Source of the DNA: Dethiobacter alkaliphilus
GTDB taxonomy: Bacteria > Bacillota > Dethiobacteria > DTU022 > UBA8154
Direction: 5' to 3'
Assembly: GCA_016841605.1 (NCBI GenBank)
Contig: JAENYV010000020.1
Span: 1 to 55,802, forward strand
Length of the DNA stretch: 55,802 bases
This document shows, in pieces, positions 34,602 through 42,376 of the stretch. The notes below the pieces were generated by a model. The model saw only the letters and a list, made by a program, of their open reading frames with translations, ran no database searches and was not told the DNA's origin. The translations under genes were made by a program, and so were the position numbers. How positions within the stretch are numbered: position 1 is the first letter of the stretch; every line of letters begins with the position of its first letter.

Positions 34602-35561
34602 ATGGCCCTACCGGTAGCCGGAGCAGTTGCAGCAAAGGCGGCAAAACTGGCCGCATGGACATTGGCGCAAATGGGGATCGAGAAACCGGAAGACCTGATT
34701 AAAACAGCTCTTCTGGTTTTCTTTCTTCCAGTAACGATTATTGCCATATTTTTTGTTCTGCCGGTTGTAACAGTTGGTTCTGTCCCTATGGCTAGGCCGT
34801 CCCAGGTGCAGTTTTATATTGATGCTGCTAATCAGCTTAATGAAGAATATGACCTGGCCATTGACTGGGAGGAAGCGCTGGCACTTGATACCGTCCTGCT
34901 GGAGCAAGACTTTTCAGGAACCAGTCAAAATAGGGCATTAAGCCTTGCTGAAGATTTTGTTGAAGTTATTAAGATAACAGATGAAGATACAACTTACTAT
35001 GAATATGAGCAGCGCAGTTTGGATGAAGTCATGGATATGAGAGAGCTTGATCAGGACCAGATGGAATGGGTTTACCACCTGTTAAGCATGGGGCTTTCCC
35101 AATTTCAAGACGTAGGGACAGATATGCAGGACGGCTGGGAGCCGAATCCGACCGGACCTTTTATCTGGCCGGTACCGGATAGCTATAAAATAACAAGCAA
35201 ATTCGGACCCCGTGTTTGCCCGGTCGAAGGTATTGATGGTATGCATAACGGTTTGGACATAGGCGCGCCACGGGGAACGGCTATAGTTGCTGCTGATGCC
35301 GGTATAGCCATAGAAGCAGGGTGGAAAGGCACTGCCGGCAGAGCGGTCATCATTCGCCACGCCGGGGGTTACGAGACCAGATACTACCATATGAACAGCA
35401 TAGCTGTAACTAAAGGGCAGGAAGTATCCCAGGGAGATTATATCGGCAGTGTCGGCAGTACCGGCAGATCAACTGGCAACCATCTGCATTTTGAGATTCG
35501 AAGATTTACCAGAGCAATTGATCCTTTGCAATTTTTTTTAGGAGGCGATGAGAATGTATAG
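34602..35561 (+). CDS. M23 (LytM) peptidase, VirB1-like wall hydrolase
   Basis: One membrane anchor (LVFFLPVTIIAIFFVLPVVTV, about residues 38-58) is followed by an extracytoplasmic linker and a LytM domain: H215-x3-D219 in HNGLDIGAPRG and H294-L-H296 in HLHFEIRR are the zinc ligands. It would cleave peptidoglycan cross-bridges to let the channel pass through the wall. It follows VirB4 by two bases and overlaps the next gene by eight. Confidence 0.85.
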   Translation: MALPVAGAVAAKAAKLAAWTLAQMGIEKPEDLIKTALLVFFLPVTIIAIFFVLPVVTVGSVPMARPSQVQFYIDAANQLNEEYDLAIDWEEALALDTVLLEQDFSGTSQNRALSLAEDFVEVIKITDEDTTYYEYEQRSLDEVMDMRELDQDQMEWVYHLLSMGLSQFQDVGTDMQDGWEPNPTGPFIWPVPDSYKITSKFGPRVCPVEGIDGMHNGLDIGAPRGTAIVAADAGIAIEAGWKGTAGRAVIIRHAGGYETRYYHMNSIAVTKGQEVSQGDYIGSVGSTGRSTGNHLHFEIRRFTRAIDPLQFFLGGDENV

Positions 35562-36648
35562 TCTCATTTGCAGGTCGGAATATATGGAGCAGGTCCGTAG
35601 AGTGTTGGAACTCCATGGCGATATCATCTTTGAAAGTACAGAGAAAAATTTGGTTGAAGCAGGACGGGTAAATGCACAAATTTTAATCCTGGATATTGAA
35701 AGCGCAACCGTTGCGGAAGTTAAGCGTTTTAAGATTCAGCGACCGGAAACCAGGATCATTTTGCTCGCTCCGGGCAGGGTTCCAGGTGATGAAATAGTTG
35801 CAGCGCTAGTCGGGAAGGGAGTGTATGATATTGTTGCGCCGACTGTTCCCGAAGAAGACGGAGAATTTGACATCGGAAAAGAGCTAAAAAAAGTCCTGGA
35901 CGGTAAAGCTGCTGTTTATGCAGACGCAGCAAGATGGGACACTACCATCGGACACAATGCGGAACCGGAAACAAAAGAAGAGAACAGCAAGATAATCTTT
36001 CAAGAAAAACTCATCGGAACCGGCTATATTGCTGTTACCGGCGCAGGCAGAGCGTCCGGAAGCACTACTATAGCCGTTGCCATTGCCCAGTATTTAGCAA
36101 GACATGGAAATAAGGTTGCACTGGTGGAAATGAGCAGATACCCAGTAATCTACCGTATTCGCCATTTGCTTCATAAAAATGTTACGGCATATGTTCAGAC
36201 TGAGGAATTTAGTGCCGGTGCAAAAAACGAAATTAAAAATTTAATGCCGAATGTGCAACCGGGTAATAGCTATATTGTTGCGGATATAGGCGCTTGTTAT
36301 TACCAAAATGAAAATCAAGATTTTAACCAGAGTACAGTAAACTGGCATGAATATCTGTTCGAGCTCAATCGCGCAATGCTGCCGTTGTTGGTCGTCGGTA
36401 CGGCACAATGGAGATGGCTCGACTGGTTACCGCTCTATATCAACCAGAAAATAAAAGTTAACTGGAATATAATAACTGTCAGTAAAGAAGCAGTAAAAGA
36501 TCTTAGAACATGCAATAAAATACATGTTGTTCCACCAATTTTCGATCCTTTTGTAACGAACAATGAGATAGACGCTTTTATGGCCAATTTGTTGTCACCA
36601 ATGATGCCGACAAGGGTGAAGAAAAACGGTTGGCTATTATGGATGTAG
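35554..36648 (+). CDS. MinD/CpaE-like P-loop protein of the transfer operon
   Basis: The start is ATG 35554, after AGGAGGCGATGAG. Residues 1-115 have a receiver-like fold (ILILDIESATVAEV, RIILLAPGRV), and residues 155-365 are a MinD/ParA-like domain. Its P-loop reads GAGRASGSTT and lacks the lysines of the usual K-G-G-x-G-K-T, as in some CpaE/TadZ-type proteins. It is the last gene of the transfer operon and may position the secretion complex. Nucleotide binding is uncertain. Confidence 0.6.
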   Translation: MYSLICRSEYMEQVRRVLELHGDIIFESTEKNLVEAGRVNAQILILDIESATVAEVKRFKIQRPETRIILLAPGRVPGDEIVAALVGKGVYDIVAPTVPEEDGEFDIGKELKKVLDGKAAVYADAARWDTTIGHNAEPETKEENSKIIFQEKLIGTGYIAVTGAGRASGSTTIAVAIAQYLARHGNKVALVEMSRYPVIYRIRHLLHKNVTAYVQTEEFSAGAKNEIKNLMPNVQPGNSYIVADIGACYYQNENQDFNQSTVNWHEYLFELNRAMLPLLVVGTAQWRWLDWLPLYINQKIKVNWNIITVSKEAVKDLRTCNKIHVVPPIFDPFVTNNEIDAFMANLLSPMMPTRVKKNGWLLWM

Positions 36649-36661
36649 GTGCAAATAAGCA

Positions 36662-36880
36662 TTGGTTAATCAGCCGCTTATTCTAACATTAGAAGACAAG
36701 AAAAACTTTAAAAAGGGAGTTAAAACGTTAAATCCTGTTGAATTGCTGAATGTGGCCGATTTCATAAATTCCTGCGGACGGTTCACAAAAAAAGATTTGC
36801 GATTTATGAATTCGTGTATTGGTCAGCGTTGTGAACGTCTTTTGAGGAATGTTGCGACGAAATTCAGTTGGGAAGACTGA
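36662..36880 (+). CDS. Hypothetical protein, 72 residues
   Basis: It reads as a small soluble helical protein (FKKGVKTLNPVELLNVADFI, then GRFTKKDLRFMNSCIGQRCERLLRNVA). It starts with TTG after a TAGGTG-like site. It is collinear with the transfer operon and followed by a terminator, so probably the operon's last gene. I do not recognise it. Confidence 0.5.
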   Translation: MVNQPLILTLEDKKNFKKGVKTLNPVELLNVADFINSCGRFTKKDLRFMNSCIGQRCERLLRNVATKFSWED

Positions 36881-36900
36881 AGAGTTTTAAGTTATGGTAA

Positions 36901-36937
36901 GGCGATAGAGTGTTTACACACCCAATCGCCATTTTAT
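36901..36937 (+). terminator. Terminator of the transfer operon
   Basis: GGCGAT (36901-36906) pairs with ATCGCC (36925-36930), followed by ATTTTATTTAATTT. It lies just after the last small gene. Confidence 0.65.
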
Positions 36938-37021
36938 TTAATTTACAGACAAAGAGCACCTGTTCCGCTATGCTGCACAAGTGCTTAAAAGCAAATGCGT
37001 TTGGGGAGGGGGAAATAATGA

Positions 37022-37441
37022 GTGAACTTTTACATTGCTACGAGCCTTGAAAATGCTGCTCGGGTGAGGGAGCTGGCAACGATTCTTAAAAGCTGGGGCT
37101 GGCATCAAACCTACGACTGGACGGTTCACGGAAGGGTATATGGATAAAATATCCTGGCAAATGTGGCTCTTAATGAATTTGATGGTTTAATCAACGCAGA
37201 CCTGTTAATAGTGTTACTGCCGGGTGAAAAGGGAACCCATACTGAGCTTGGTATTGCCCTGGGAAACAGAGTAAAGGTGGTGCTTCACTCCGAAGACCCG
37301 ATACCCTTTAATCCTTATGGTAAAGAAACTTGCTCCTTTTATTGGGACTCCAGTGTAAAAAGGATCATTTGTCCATTCAGCGACCTTGCAGATCTGCTGC
37401 AAAAAAGTTTTGGAAATATAATCAATGCCGGAAAGGAGTAA
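37022..37441 (+). pseudogene. Nucleoside 2-deoxyribosyltransferase-like protein with internal TAA
   Basis: A GTG start (GGGGAGGGGG upstream) reads NFYIATSLENAARVRELA, then YDWTVHG, meets TAA at 37145-37147, and continues in the same frame as LNEFDGLINADLLIVLLPGEKGTHTELGIALG. These are motifs of the deoxyribosyltransferase fold (Y-I-A; D-W-T; P-G-x2-G-T-x2-E-L-G). About ten residues seem to be missing around the stop, so it may be a deletion plus nonsense. The piece from 37163 could be translated separately. Confidence 0.7.
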
Positions 37442-37446
37442 AAAAA

Positions 37447-38277
37447 ATGAGTAATTGTAAGATCATAGCCATCGCCAACCAAAAGGGAGGGGTAGGGAAG
37501 ACCACAACAGCGGTCAACTTGGGTATTGGCCTTGCGGTGAAAGGAAAAAAGGTGCTGCTGGTGGACGCGGACGCCCAAGGGAACCTGACGGACTCCCTCG
37601 GCTACAAAGCCCCCGACAACCTGCCTATTTCGCTGGCCACCGTCCTGACCAAAACCATGCTGGAGGAACCGTATGAGCCTGACGAGGGCATTCTCCGCCA
37701 TGCGGAAGGTATTGACCTGATACCCGGCAACATTGAACTATCCGCCATTGAGGTGTCCCTTGTCAACACTATGAGCCGGGAAACAATATTGCGCAGCTAC
37801 ATCAATGCCGTCAAAGACAGGTACGATTATGTGCTGATTGATTGTATGCCTTCTTTGGGCATGATGACCATCAACGCCCTGGCCGCCGCCGACAGCGTTA
37901 TTATCCCCGTGCAGGCCCACTATCTGCCCGCCAAGGGAATGACGCAGCTTTTACAGACCATTGCCAGAGTAAGGCGGCAAATCAACCCCAAGCTGACCAT
38001 TGACGGAATTTTGCTCACAATGGTTGACAACCGCACTAACTTTGCCAAAGACATCTCTTTCATCCTGCGGCGGGACTATGGCGACAAACTGCGCGTTTTC
38101 CAGACAGAAATTCCCCTGTCCATCCGGGCCGCTGAAACCAGTGCGCAGGGCAAAAGCATTTATGCCCCCGACCCGCATGGTCTGGCGGCAAAAGCCTATG
38201 AAGCCCTGACAAAGGAGGTGCGGGACATTGGCGAAAAACGATGTGCGAAACAGCATCAAGCTGACCTCAGTCGATGA
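37447..38277 (+). CDS. parA: ParA-type partition ATPase
   Basis: Residues 13-20 are the deviant Walker A (KGGVGKTT); VLLVDADAQGNLT and VLIDCMPSLGMM are the switch regions; AHYLPAKGM follows. The ATG at 37447 follows AAAGGAG. The end overlaps parB by 50 bases. ParA moves plasmid DNA over the nucleoid or keeps an ICE stable when excised. Codon use is more GC-rich than in the transfer operon, suggesting a separately acquired module. Confidence 0.9.
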   Translation: MSNCKIIAIANQKGGVGKTTTAVNLGIGLAVKGKKVLLVDADAQGNLTDSLGYKAPDNLPISLATVLTKTMLEEPYEPDEGILRHAEGIDLIPGNIELSAIEVSLVNTMSRETILRSYINAVKDRYDYVLIDCMPSLGMMTINALAAADSVIIPVQAHYLPAKGMTQLLQTIARVRRQINPKLTIDGILLTMVDNRTNFAKDISFILRRDYGDKLRVFQTEIPLSIRAAETSAQGKSIYAPDPHGLAAKAYEALTKEVRDIGEKRCAKQHQADLSR

Positions 38278-39157
38278 CCTGTTCACCACCGAAGAAAGTC
38301 GTTCCGAGCAGCAACGGGAAAAAGTGCTGGACATTCCCCTGGCGGAAATCAGCGATTTTCCCAACCACCCGTTTAAAGTAAAAACGGATGAAGCCATGCT
38401 GGAAATGGCAGACAGCGTAAAACAATACGGCGTGTTAGTTCCCGGTCTTGTGCGACCCAAAGCTGGCGGTGGTTATGAAATGCTGGCCGGGCACCGACGT
38501 AAAAAAGCAAGCGAGCTTGCTGGCAAAGAAACCATGCCCTGCATTGTCCGTGAGTTGGACAACGAAGCTGCCACAATAATCATGGTGGACAGCAATCTGC
38601 AACGGGAAAACATCCTGCCGAGCGAAAGAGCCTTCGCCTATAAAATAAAGCTCGAAGCCATAAAGCGGCAAGCGGGTAGACCAAGTAAAGAAAATTCTAC
38701 CCAAGTTGGGCAGGATTTAAGAGGTAAGTATTCTGTTGAAATTCTAGGAGAACAGGTCGGAGAAAGCCGTAATCAAATTCAACGATATATTCGCCTCACT
38801 GAACTGCTCCCGTCCATTCTCGAAATGGTGGACGAAAGGCAGATTGCTTTTAATCCCGCCGTGGAAATCTCATACTTGACCGAAAAAGAACAGCAAAACC
38901 TGTTTGAAACCATGCAGTCGGAGAATTGCGCTGTCTCCCTTTCGCAGGCCCAACGGCTGAAAAAGCTCAGTCAGGACGGCAGGCTGAACCTGGATGTTAT
39001 CTTCTCCGTTCTCACCGAGGAAAAGCCAAACCAAAAGGAAAAATTCAATATCCGGCGCGAGCGCATCGACCGTTTTTTCCCAAAAAATTTTACCGAAAGA
39101 CAAAAGGAGGATTTAATTGTTCGGCTGCTGGAGAGCTGGTACAAAGAGCAAGAATAA
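38228..39157 (+). CDS. parB: ParB-type partition protein
   Basis: The N-terminal nuclease-like fold includes IPLAEISDFPNHPFKV, GVLVPGLVRPK and the ML-AGHRR box (ParB box II), then NLQRENILPSERAFAYK (box III), and a helix-turn-helix (ISRNQI-like GESRNQIQRYIRL). It binds centromere-like parS sites, which I could not locate. The TTG at 38228 has AAAGGAGGTG upstream. The overlap with parA indicates coupling. Confidence 0.9.
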   Translation: MAKNDVRNSIKLTSVDDLFTTEESRSEQQREKVLDIPLAEISDFPNHPFKVKTDEAMLEMADSVKQYGVLVPGLVRPKAGGGYEMLAGHRRKKASELAGKETMPCIVRELDNEAATIIMVDSNLQRENILPSERAFAYKIKLEAIKRQAGRPSKENSTQVGQDLRGKYSVEILGEQVGESRNQIQRYIRLTELLPSILEMVDERQIAFNPAVEISYLTEKEQQNLFETMQSENCAVSLSQAQRLKKLSQDGRLNLDVIFSVLTEEKPNQKEKFNIRRERIDRFFPKNFTERQKEDLIVRLLESWYKEQE

Positions 39158-39540
39158 CAAAGAGGAATTGGACAGTAATAAAATAATAAACAAAACAACA
39201 ACAGCATTTAAGATGGCTTTGATGATGTCTTTCGGTATCTGAGGAAAACCGTTCGCACCTGTGGCACACACCCACCGCCACAAGTGCTCACTCATTCGGG
39301 CGCATCGTAGCCGTCCAGGAAAATGAGCCTGGCCGTCCACCATGCGCCAAGTAATCGTCGTCATCGGAATTTCAAAGATTAATTAGTTTCAAAGGCATTG
39401 AGATAGTCACTTTTAAAGGCATTTTTAAAGAGACCCCTTCCCCCAACCCCTTCCCCTGGGAAGGGGCTTCTCCCCCCACCCCCTCAAGGGGGCTTTTAGC
39501 AGGGGGGAGGCAAGGTCAAAATCAAAAGGCAAAAGAGGCA

Positions 39541-39568
39541 GAGAAAAGCAAGCTTTTCTCTTTTTTTT
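39541..39568 (+). terminator. Intrinsic terminator before leader A
   Basis: GAGAAAAGC pairs with GCTTTTCTC directly across AA and is followed by eight or more Ts. It isolates the leader that follows from upstream transcripts. Confidence 0.9.
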
Positions 39569-39811
39569 GTCAAGGGCCTATGGATGATACGCACTGAGAA
39601 AACGAAGTCAAGGCCAAGCCGCTGTGAACATATCCTCGCTGCGCTGCGGTATCCTTCCCAGCGGTGCCTTCGGCAGCCTTGACTTCGCCCCCTCAGTGCG
39701 CTTTTGAAAGATCAGCCCTTGAGCAAAAAAAAGTTTTTTTCAGGGATGAAAGGATTAAGGGATCGCACCCCCTAATCCCCCAGTCCCTGGGAGACTTTAG
39801 CAAAAAAAGGA
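39569..39811 (+). ncRNA. Structured leader element, copy A
   Basis: Nested helices can be drawn: TCAAGGGC (39570) with GCCCTTGA (39715), CGCACTGAG (39590) with CTCAGTGCG (39692), CGAAGTCAAGGC (39603) with GCCTTGACTTCG (39676), and GCCGCTG (39618) with CAGCGGT (39659). Within these lie a small ATA-CC/GG-TAT stem and a TGCC-TTC-GGCA hairpin. A second domain has CAGGGA/TCCCTG around GGATTA/TAATCC. It ends at the ribosome binding site of the gene at 39821. Compensatory changes against copy B support the fold. It may act as RNA or as folded single-stranded DNA. Confidence 0.6.
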
Positions 39812-39820
39812 GGAAAACAA

Positions 39821-40030
39821 ATGAAAAAGGATCTACTTTTTGAAAACGACAACGGGAGAACGTATTCCATTATCGCCGGTAATGACCATTTTGCATTTCT
39901 ACGGGATATGGACCGCGGCAAATACGTCATTGCGAGAGGGCTGAACTGGGAGACAAAATGCTGGGCTGGGGGGAGTTATTTCAACGAAGACGAGTTTGGA
40001 ATTGCAGTTAAAGCTTTCATGGAGAGTTGA
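39821..40030 (+). CDS. Small W-GGSYF protein, unknown function
   Basis: The 69-residue protein has a distinctive C-terminal half: RDMDRGKYVIARGLNW...CWAGGSYFNEDEFGIAVKAF. A second, broken member lies at 44037-44285. The family is unknown to me; the pattern suggests a compact alpha/beta fold. It is the only gene governed by leader A, as the ArdC gene is by leader B, so it may be another entry or anti-defence protein. AAAAGGAGGAAAACAA precedes the ATG. Confidence 0.7.
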   Translation: MKKDLLFENDNGRTYSIIAGNDHFAFLRDMDRGKYVIARGLNWETKCWAGGSYFNEDEFGIAVKAFMES

Positions 40031-40193
40031 AAGATGGGTGAGAACAGGTTCATGCTTGCCGAACCTGTTCTCACCCGAGTGGTTATATTATCTTATCTTC
40101 ATGCAATAAAGAATTTTTACAATTACAACTAATTAGTTATTGATAAAATATAACGAATGAGTTATAATTTATTAAGCAGGGAGAATAATAAAC

Positions 40194-40553
40194 ATGTTTA
40201 AGGTTATTATGTACCAGGACCGACAAGGCCGATCAACTGTTAAAGAATATTACAAAGAGCTGGAGAAAAAAGCCCAAACAAGCAAGGATGAGCGCGTGCG
40301 CCTTAAAAAATTTATTGAGTATATTGCAATACTCAGACAGTATGGCACGCGGATCGGACAGCCAATGGTGAAGCATATTGACGGAGATATTTGGGAGCTT
40401 CGGCCAATAAATAATAGGATATTTTTCTTTTACTGGAAGGATGACATTTTTGTATTACTTCACCATTTCGTGAAGAAAACAAACAAGACTCCTGCCCGCG
40501 AGATAGAGCAAGCGAAACGAAATTTAAATGATTTTATAGAAAGGACCAAGTAG
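40194..40553 (+). CDS. higB: HigB/Gp49-like toxin
   Basis: The 119-residue protein is of the RelE superfamily, Gp49 branch: MFKVIMYQDRQGRSTVKEYY, VKHIDGDIWELRPINNRIFFFYW and FVLLHHFVKKTNKTPAREIEQA. It is probably a ribosome-dependent mRNA nuclease. It precedes its antitoxin by two bases, the reversed order typical of HigBA. Confidence 0.9.
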   Translation: MFKVIMYQDRQGRSTVKEYYKELEKKAQTSKDERVRLKKFIEYIAILRQYGTRIGQPMVKHIDGDIWELRPINNRIFFFYWKDDIFVLLHHFVKKTNKTPAREIEQAKRNLNDFIERTK

Positions 40554-40555
40554 TT

Positions 40556-40867
40556 ATGCCCATGAAGATAGGAGAGACTCATTACACCACCTTTGAAGAT
40601 CTTTGGAACGACAGCATATTGACTCCAGACGAGAAAGCCGACATTCAGTTAAAAGTCGAGTTGATTGGGAAATTAATTGAGGCGAGAGAGGAACGAGGTC
40701 TAACACAAAAGGCACTTGCAGACCTTTGTGGGGTTAAGCAACCTTTTATTGCTCGAATGGAGAAAGGTGATACAAATCCACAAATAACTACTTTGTTAAA
40801 GATCCTTCAGCCATTAGGGTATACTCTTAAAATTGTACCGGCATCAGAAACCCAACCAAAATCTTAG
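40556..40867 (+). CDS. higA: HigA XRE-type antitoxin
   Basis: The C-terminal half is an XRE helix-turn-helix (LTQKALADLCGVKQPFIARMEKGD). An N-terminal segment (FEDLWNDSILTPDEKADIQLKV) would contact the toxin. It completes a HigBA module that may stabilise the element. Confidence 0.9.
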   Translation: MPMKIGETHYTTFEDLWNDSILTPDEKADIQLKVELIGKLIEAREERGLTQKALADLCGVKQPFIARMEKGDTNPQITTLLKILQPLGYTLKIVPASETQPKS

Positions 40868-41192
40868 AAGTATATAACTTAAAGGGATTATCTTCTGGGT
40901 CAATAAAACACCAATATTAACCATTTAGATTTTGCGTTAAACAACTTCACACCCTTAGTAACGAAGATATGGCTATAACCGGAAGCCTTGATTTCATGTT
41001 TAGAGTCATTTAGGATGAAGCTACGAATCTGCTGAACGTTGATAATTATGTTGCCACCGGGATCTCAAAAATTAATTAGTTTCAAAGGCTGAGCCCCCTT
41101 CCCTCAACCCTTCCCCTGGGAAGGGGCTTCTCCCCCCACCCCCTCAAGGGGGTTTTTAACAGGGGTAGGTCAAAAATAAAGTCAATAGCTGG

Positions 41193-41225
41193 AGCAATTC
41201 CTTACGGAATTGCTTTTTCTTTTTT
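41193..41225 (+). terminator. Intrinsic terminator before leader B
   Basis: AGCAATTCC (41193-41201) pairs with GGAATTGCT (41206-41214), followed by TTTTCTTTTTT. It corresponds in position, not sequence, to the terminator at 39541. Confidence 0.9.
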
Positions 41226-41494
41226 CAAGAGGGCAAGGAGAGTTTACGCTCTCCGCTCCCTTGTCAAGGCCAAGCTGCCGTGAACATATCCTCATCCCGC
41301 ATGCAAAGCCAGGCAGGATTCCGGTATCCTTCCCGGCAGTGGCGCAAAAAGCGCGCGCCAGCCTTGACTGCGCTCCCTTCGGGCTTTTTTTAAAAATCAG
41401 CCCTCTTGCAAAAAAAAGGTTTTTCAGGGATGAAAGGATTAAGGGATCGCACCCCCTAATCCCCCAGTCCCTGGGGGACTTTAGCAAAAAAGAA
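41226..41494 (+). ncRNA. Structured leader element, copy B
   Basis: The same architecture as copy A is present: CAAGAGGGC (41226) with GCCCTCTTG (41400), GTCAAGGC (41263) with GCCTTGAC (41361), GCTGCCG (41274) with CGGCAGT (41334), and a TGGCGC/GCGCCA hairpin (41340-41360) replacing TGCC/GGCA. An extra GGAGAG/CTCTCC hairpin lies at 41237-41254. Helix sequences differ from copy A while pairing is kept. The element ends at the ardC ribosome binding site. Confidence 0.6.
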
Positions 41495-41507
41495 GGGAGC
41501 AAAGTCA

Positions 41508-42311
41508 ATGAAAACACAAGAGCTGGTTAAGAAGCTGGAAGAAGGGGTACAGGAAGTTTTTAAGTCGGGAAGGTTTCAGGAATGGCTGAAAGTCCAGAGC
41601 ACTTTTCACAATTACAGCTTTGCCAATACTATGCTGATTCTTGCACAAAAGCCGGAAGCGACCAATGTAGCAGGATTCAAGGCATGGCAGAAGCTTAAAA
41701 GATATGTAAGAAAAGGAGAAAAAGGCATTGCTATCCTTGCTCCGATCATTACTAAAATGAAATGTGAATCCGAAGAAGTTACAGAGAAAAGCATCCTGGC
41801 CGGGTTTAGAGTAGTTCACGTGTTTGATCTCTCCCAAACTGAAGGAGAGGACCTCCCGAAGATTGCAAAAGAATTGGAGACAAGCAGCGTTTTAGCGGAA
41901 GAATTAATCCTGAAATTACATGACATAGCCGGGGAGAAAGGAATAAAAGTTATTAGTTACCCGGGAGGGCATAACGGTGCAAACGGATACTATAATTTTG
42001 TTAAACAGGAAATCGGGCTTAAAGAAGCAGGAACGGATCAGCAGGCAAAGACCTTTATTCATGAAATCGCACATGCCCTTACACATGGCAAAGTCGAGAA
42101 CTACCAGGAAGGCGAAATAGTTGCAGAAGGTACCGCTTTTATAGTTTCCAGTTACTTTGGCCTGGATACCGGATCATACAGCTTTGAATATGTAGCAGCC
42201 TGGGCAAGCAGAGCTGAGAAAGACGCTATCAAGAAAGTTGCCAATACAATTCAGCGGACTGCCGACTTACTTATCCGGCAGCTTCAAAAGGAAAAAGCCC
42301 TGGCTAGTTAG
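41508..42311 (+). CDS. ardC: ArdC-like antirestriction protein
   Basis: The N-terminal domain (GRFQEWLKVQSTFHNYSFANTMLILAQKP, VAGFKAWQKLKRYVRKGEKGIAILAP) is the ArdC single-strand-DNA-binding unit, and residues 185-189 (HEIAH) form a zinc metallopeptidase site. ArdC proteins coat or protect entering plasmid DNA and relieve restriction in the recipient. It follows leader B with GAAGGGAGC, and a methyltransferase gene follows, forming an anti-restriction pair. Confidence 0.85.
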   Translation: MKTQELVKKLEEGVQEVFKSGRFQEWLKVQSTFHNYSFANTMLILAQKPEATNVAGFKAWQKLKRYVRKGEKGIAILAPIITKMKCESEEVTEKSILAGFRVVHVFDLSQTEGEDLPKIAKELETSSVLAEELILKLHDIAGEKGIKVISYPGGHNGANGYYNFVKQEIGLKEAGTDQQAKTFIHEIAHALTHGKVENYQEGEIVAEGTAFIVSSYFGLDTGSYSFEYVAAWASRAEKDAIKKVANTIQRTADLLIRQLQKEKALAS

Positions 42312-42376
42312 CCGGGGCTTGGATAATGCGGCGGTTTAGGAAAAACAAGCCACAAATATACTTGGAGGCAGTGAAA

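Larger units (their letters stand above)
39368..39811. repeat. Long direct repeat, copy A (before the 69-residue protein)
   Basis: This matches 41064-41494 in the same orientation. The conserved blocks are ATTAATTAGTTTCAAAGGC, CCTGGGAAGGGGCTTCTCCCC, a terminator whose sequence differs, the structured leader, and the nearly identical 70 bases from CAGGGATGAAAGG to TTTAGCAAAAAA next to the ribosome binding site. Confidence 0.85.
41064..41494. repeat. Long direct repeat, copy B (before ardC)
   Basis: This is the partner of 39368-39811. The block just before it (40868-41063) is gene-free apart from a possible minus-strand remnant (a reading frame with GNIIINVQQIRSFI) of unknown origin. Confidence 0.85.

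Noticed and set aside
37330-37446. N-terminal extension of parA
   Set aside because: The ATG at 37447 has a good ribosome binding site and gives the standard ParA start; the extension lies over the preceding deoxyribosyltransferase gene.
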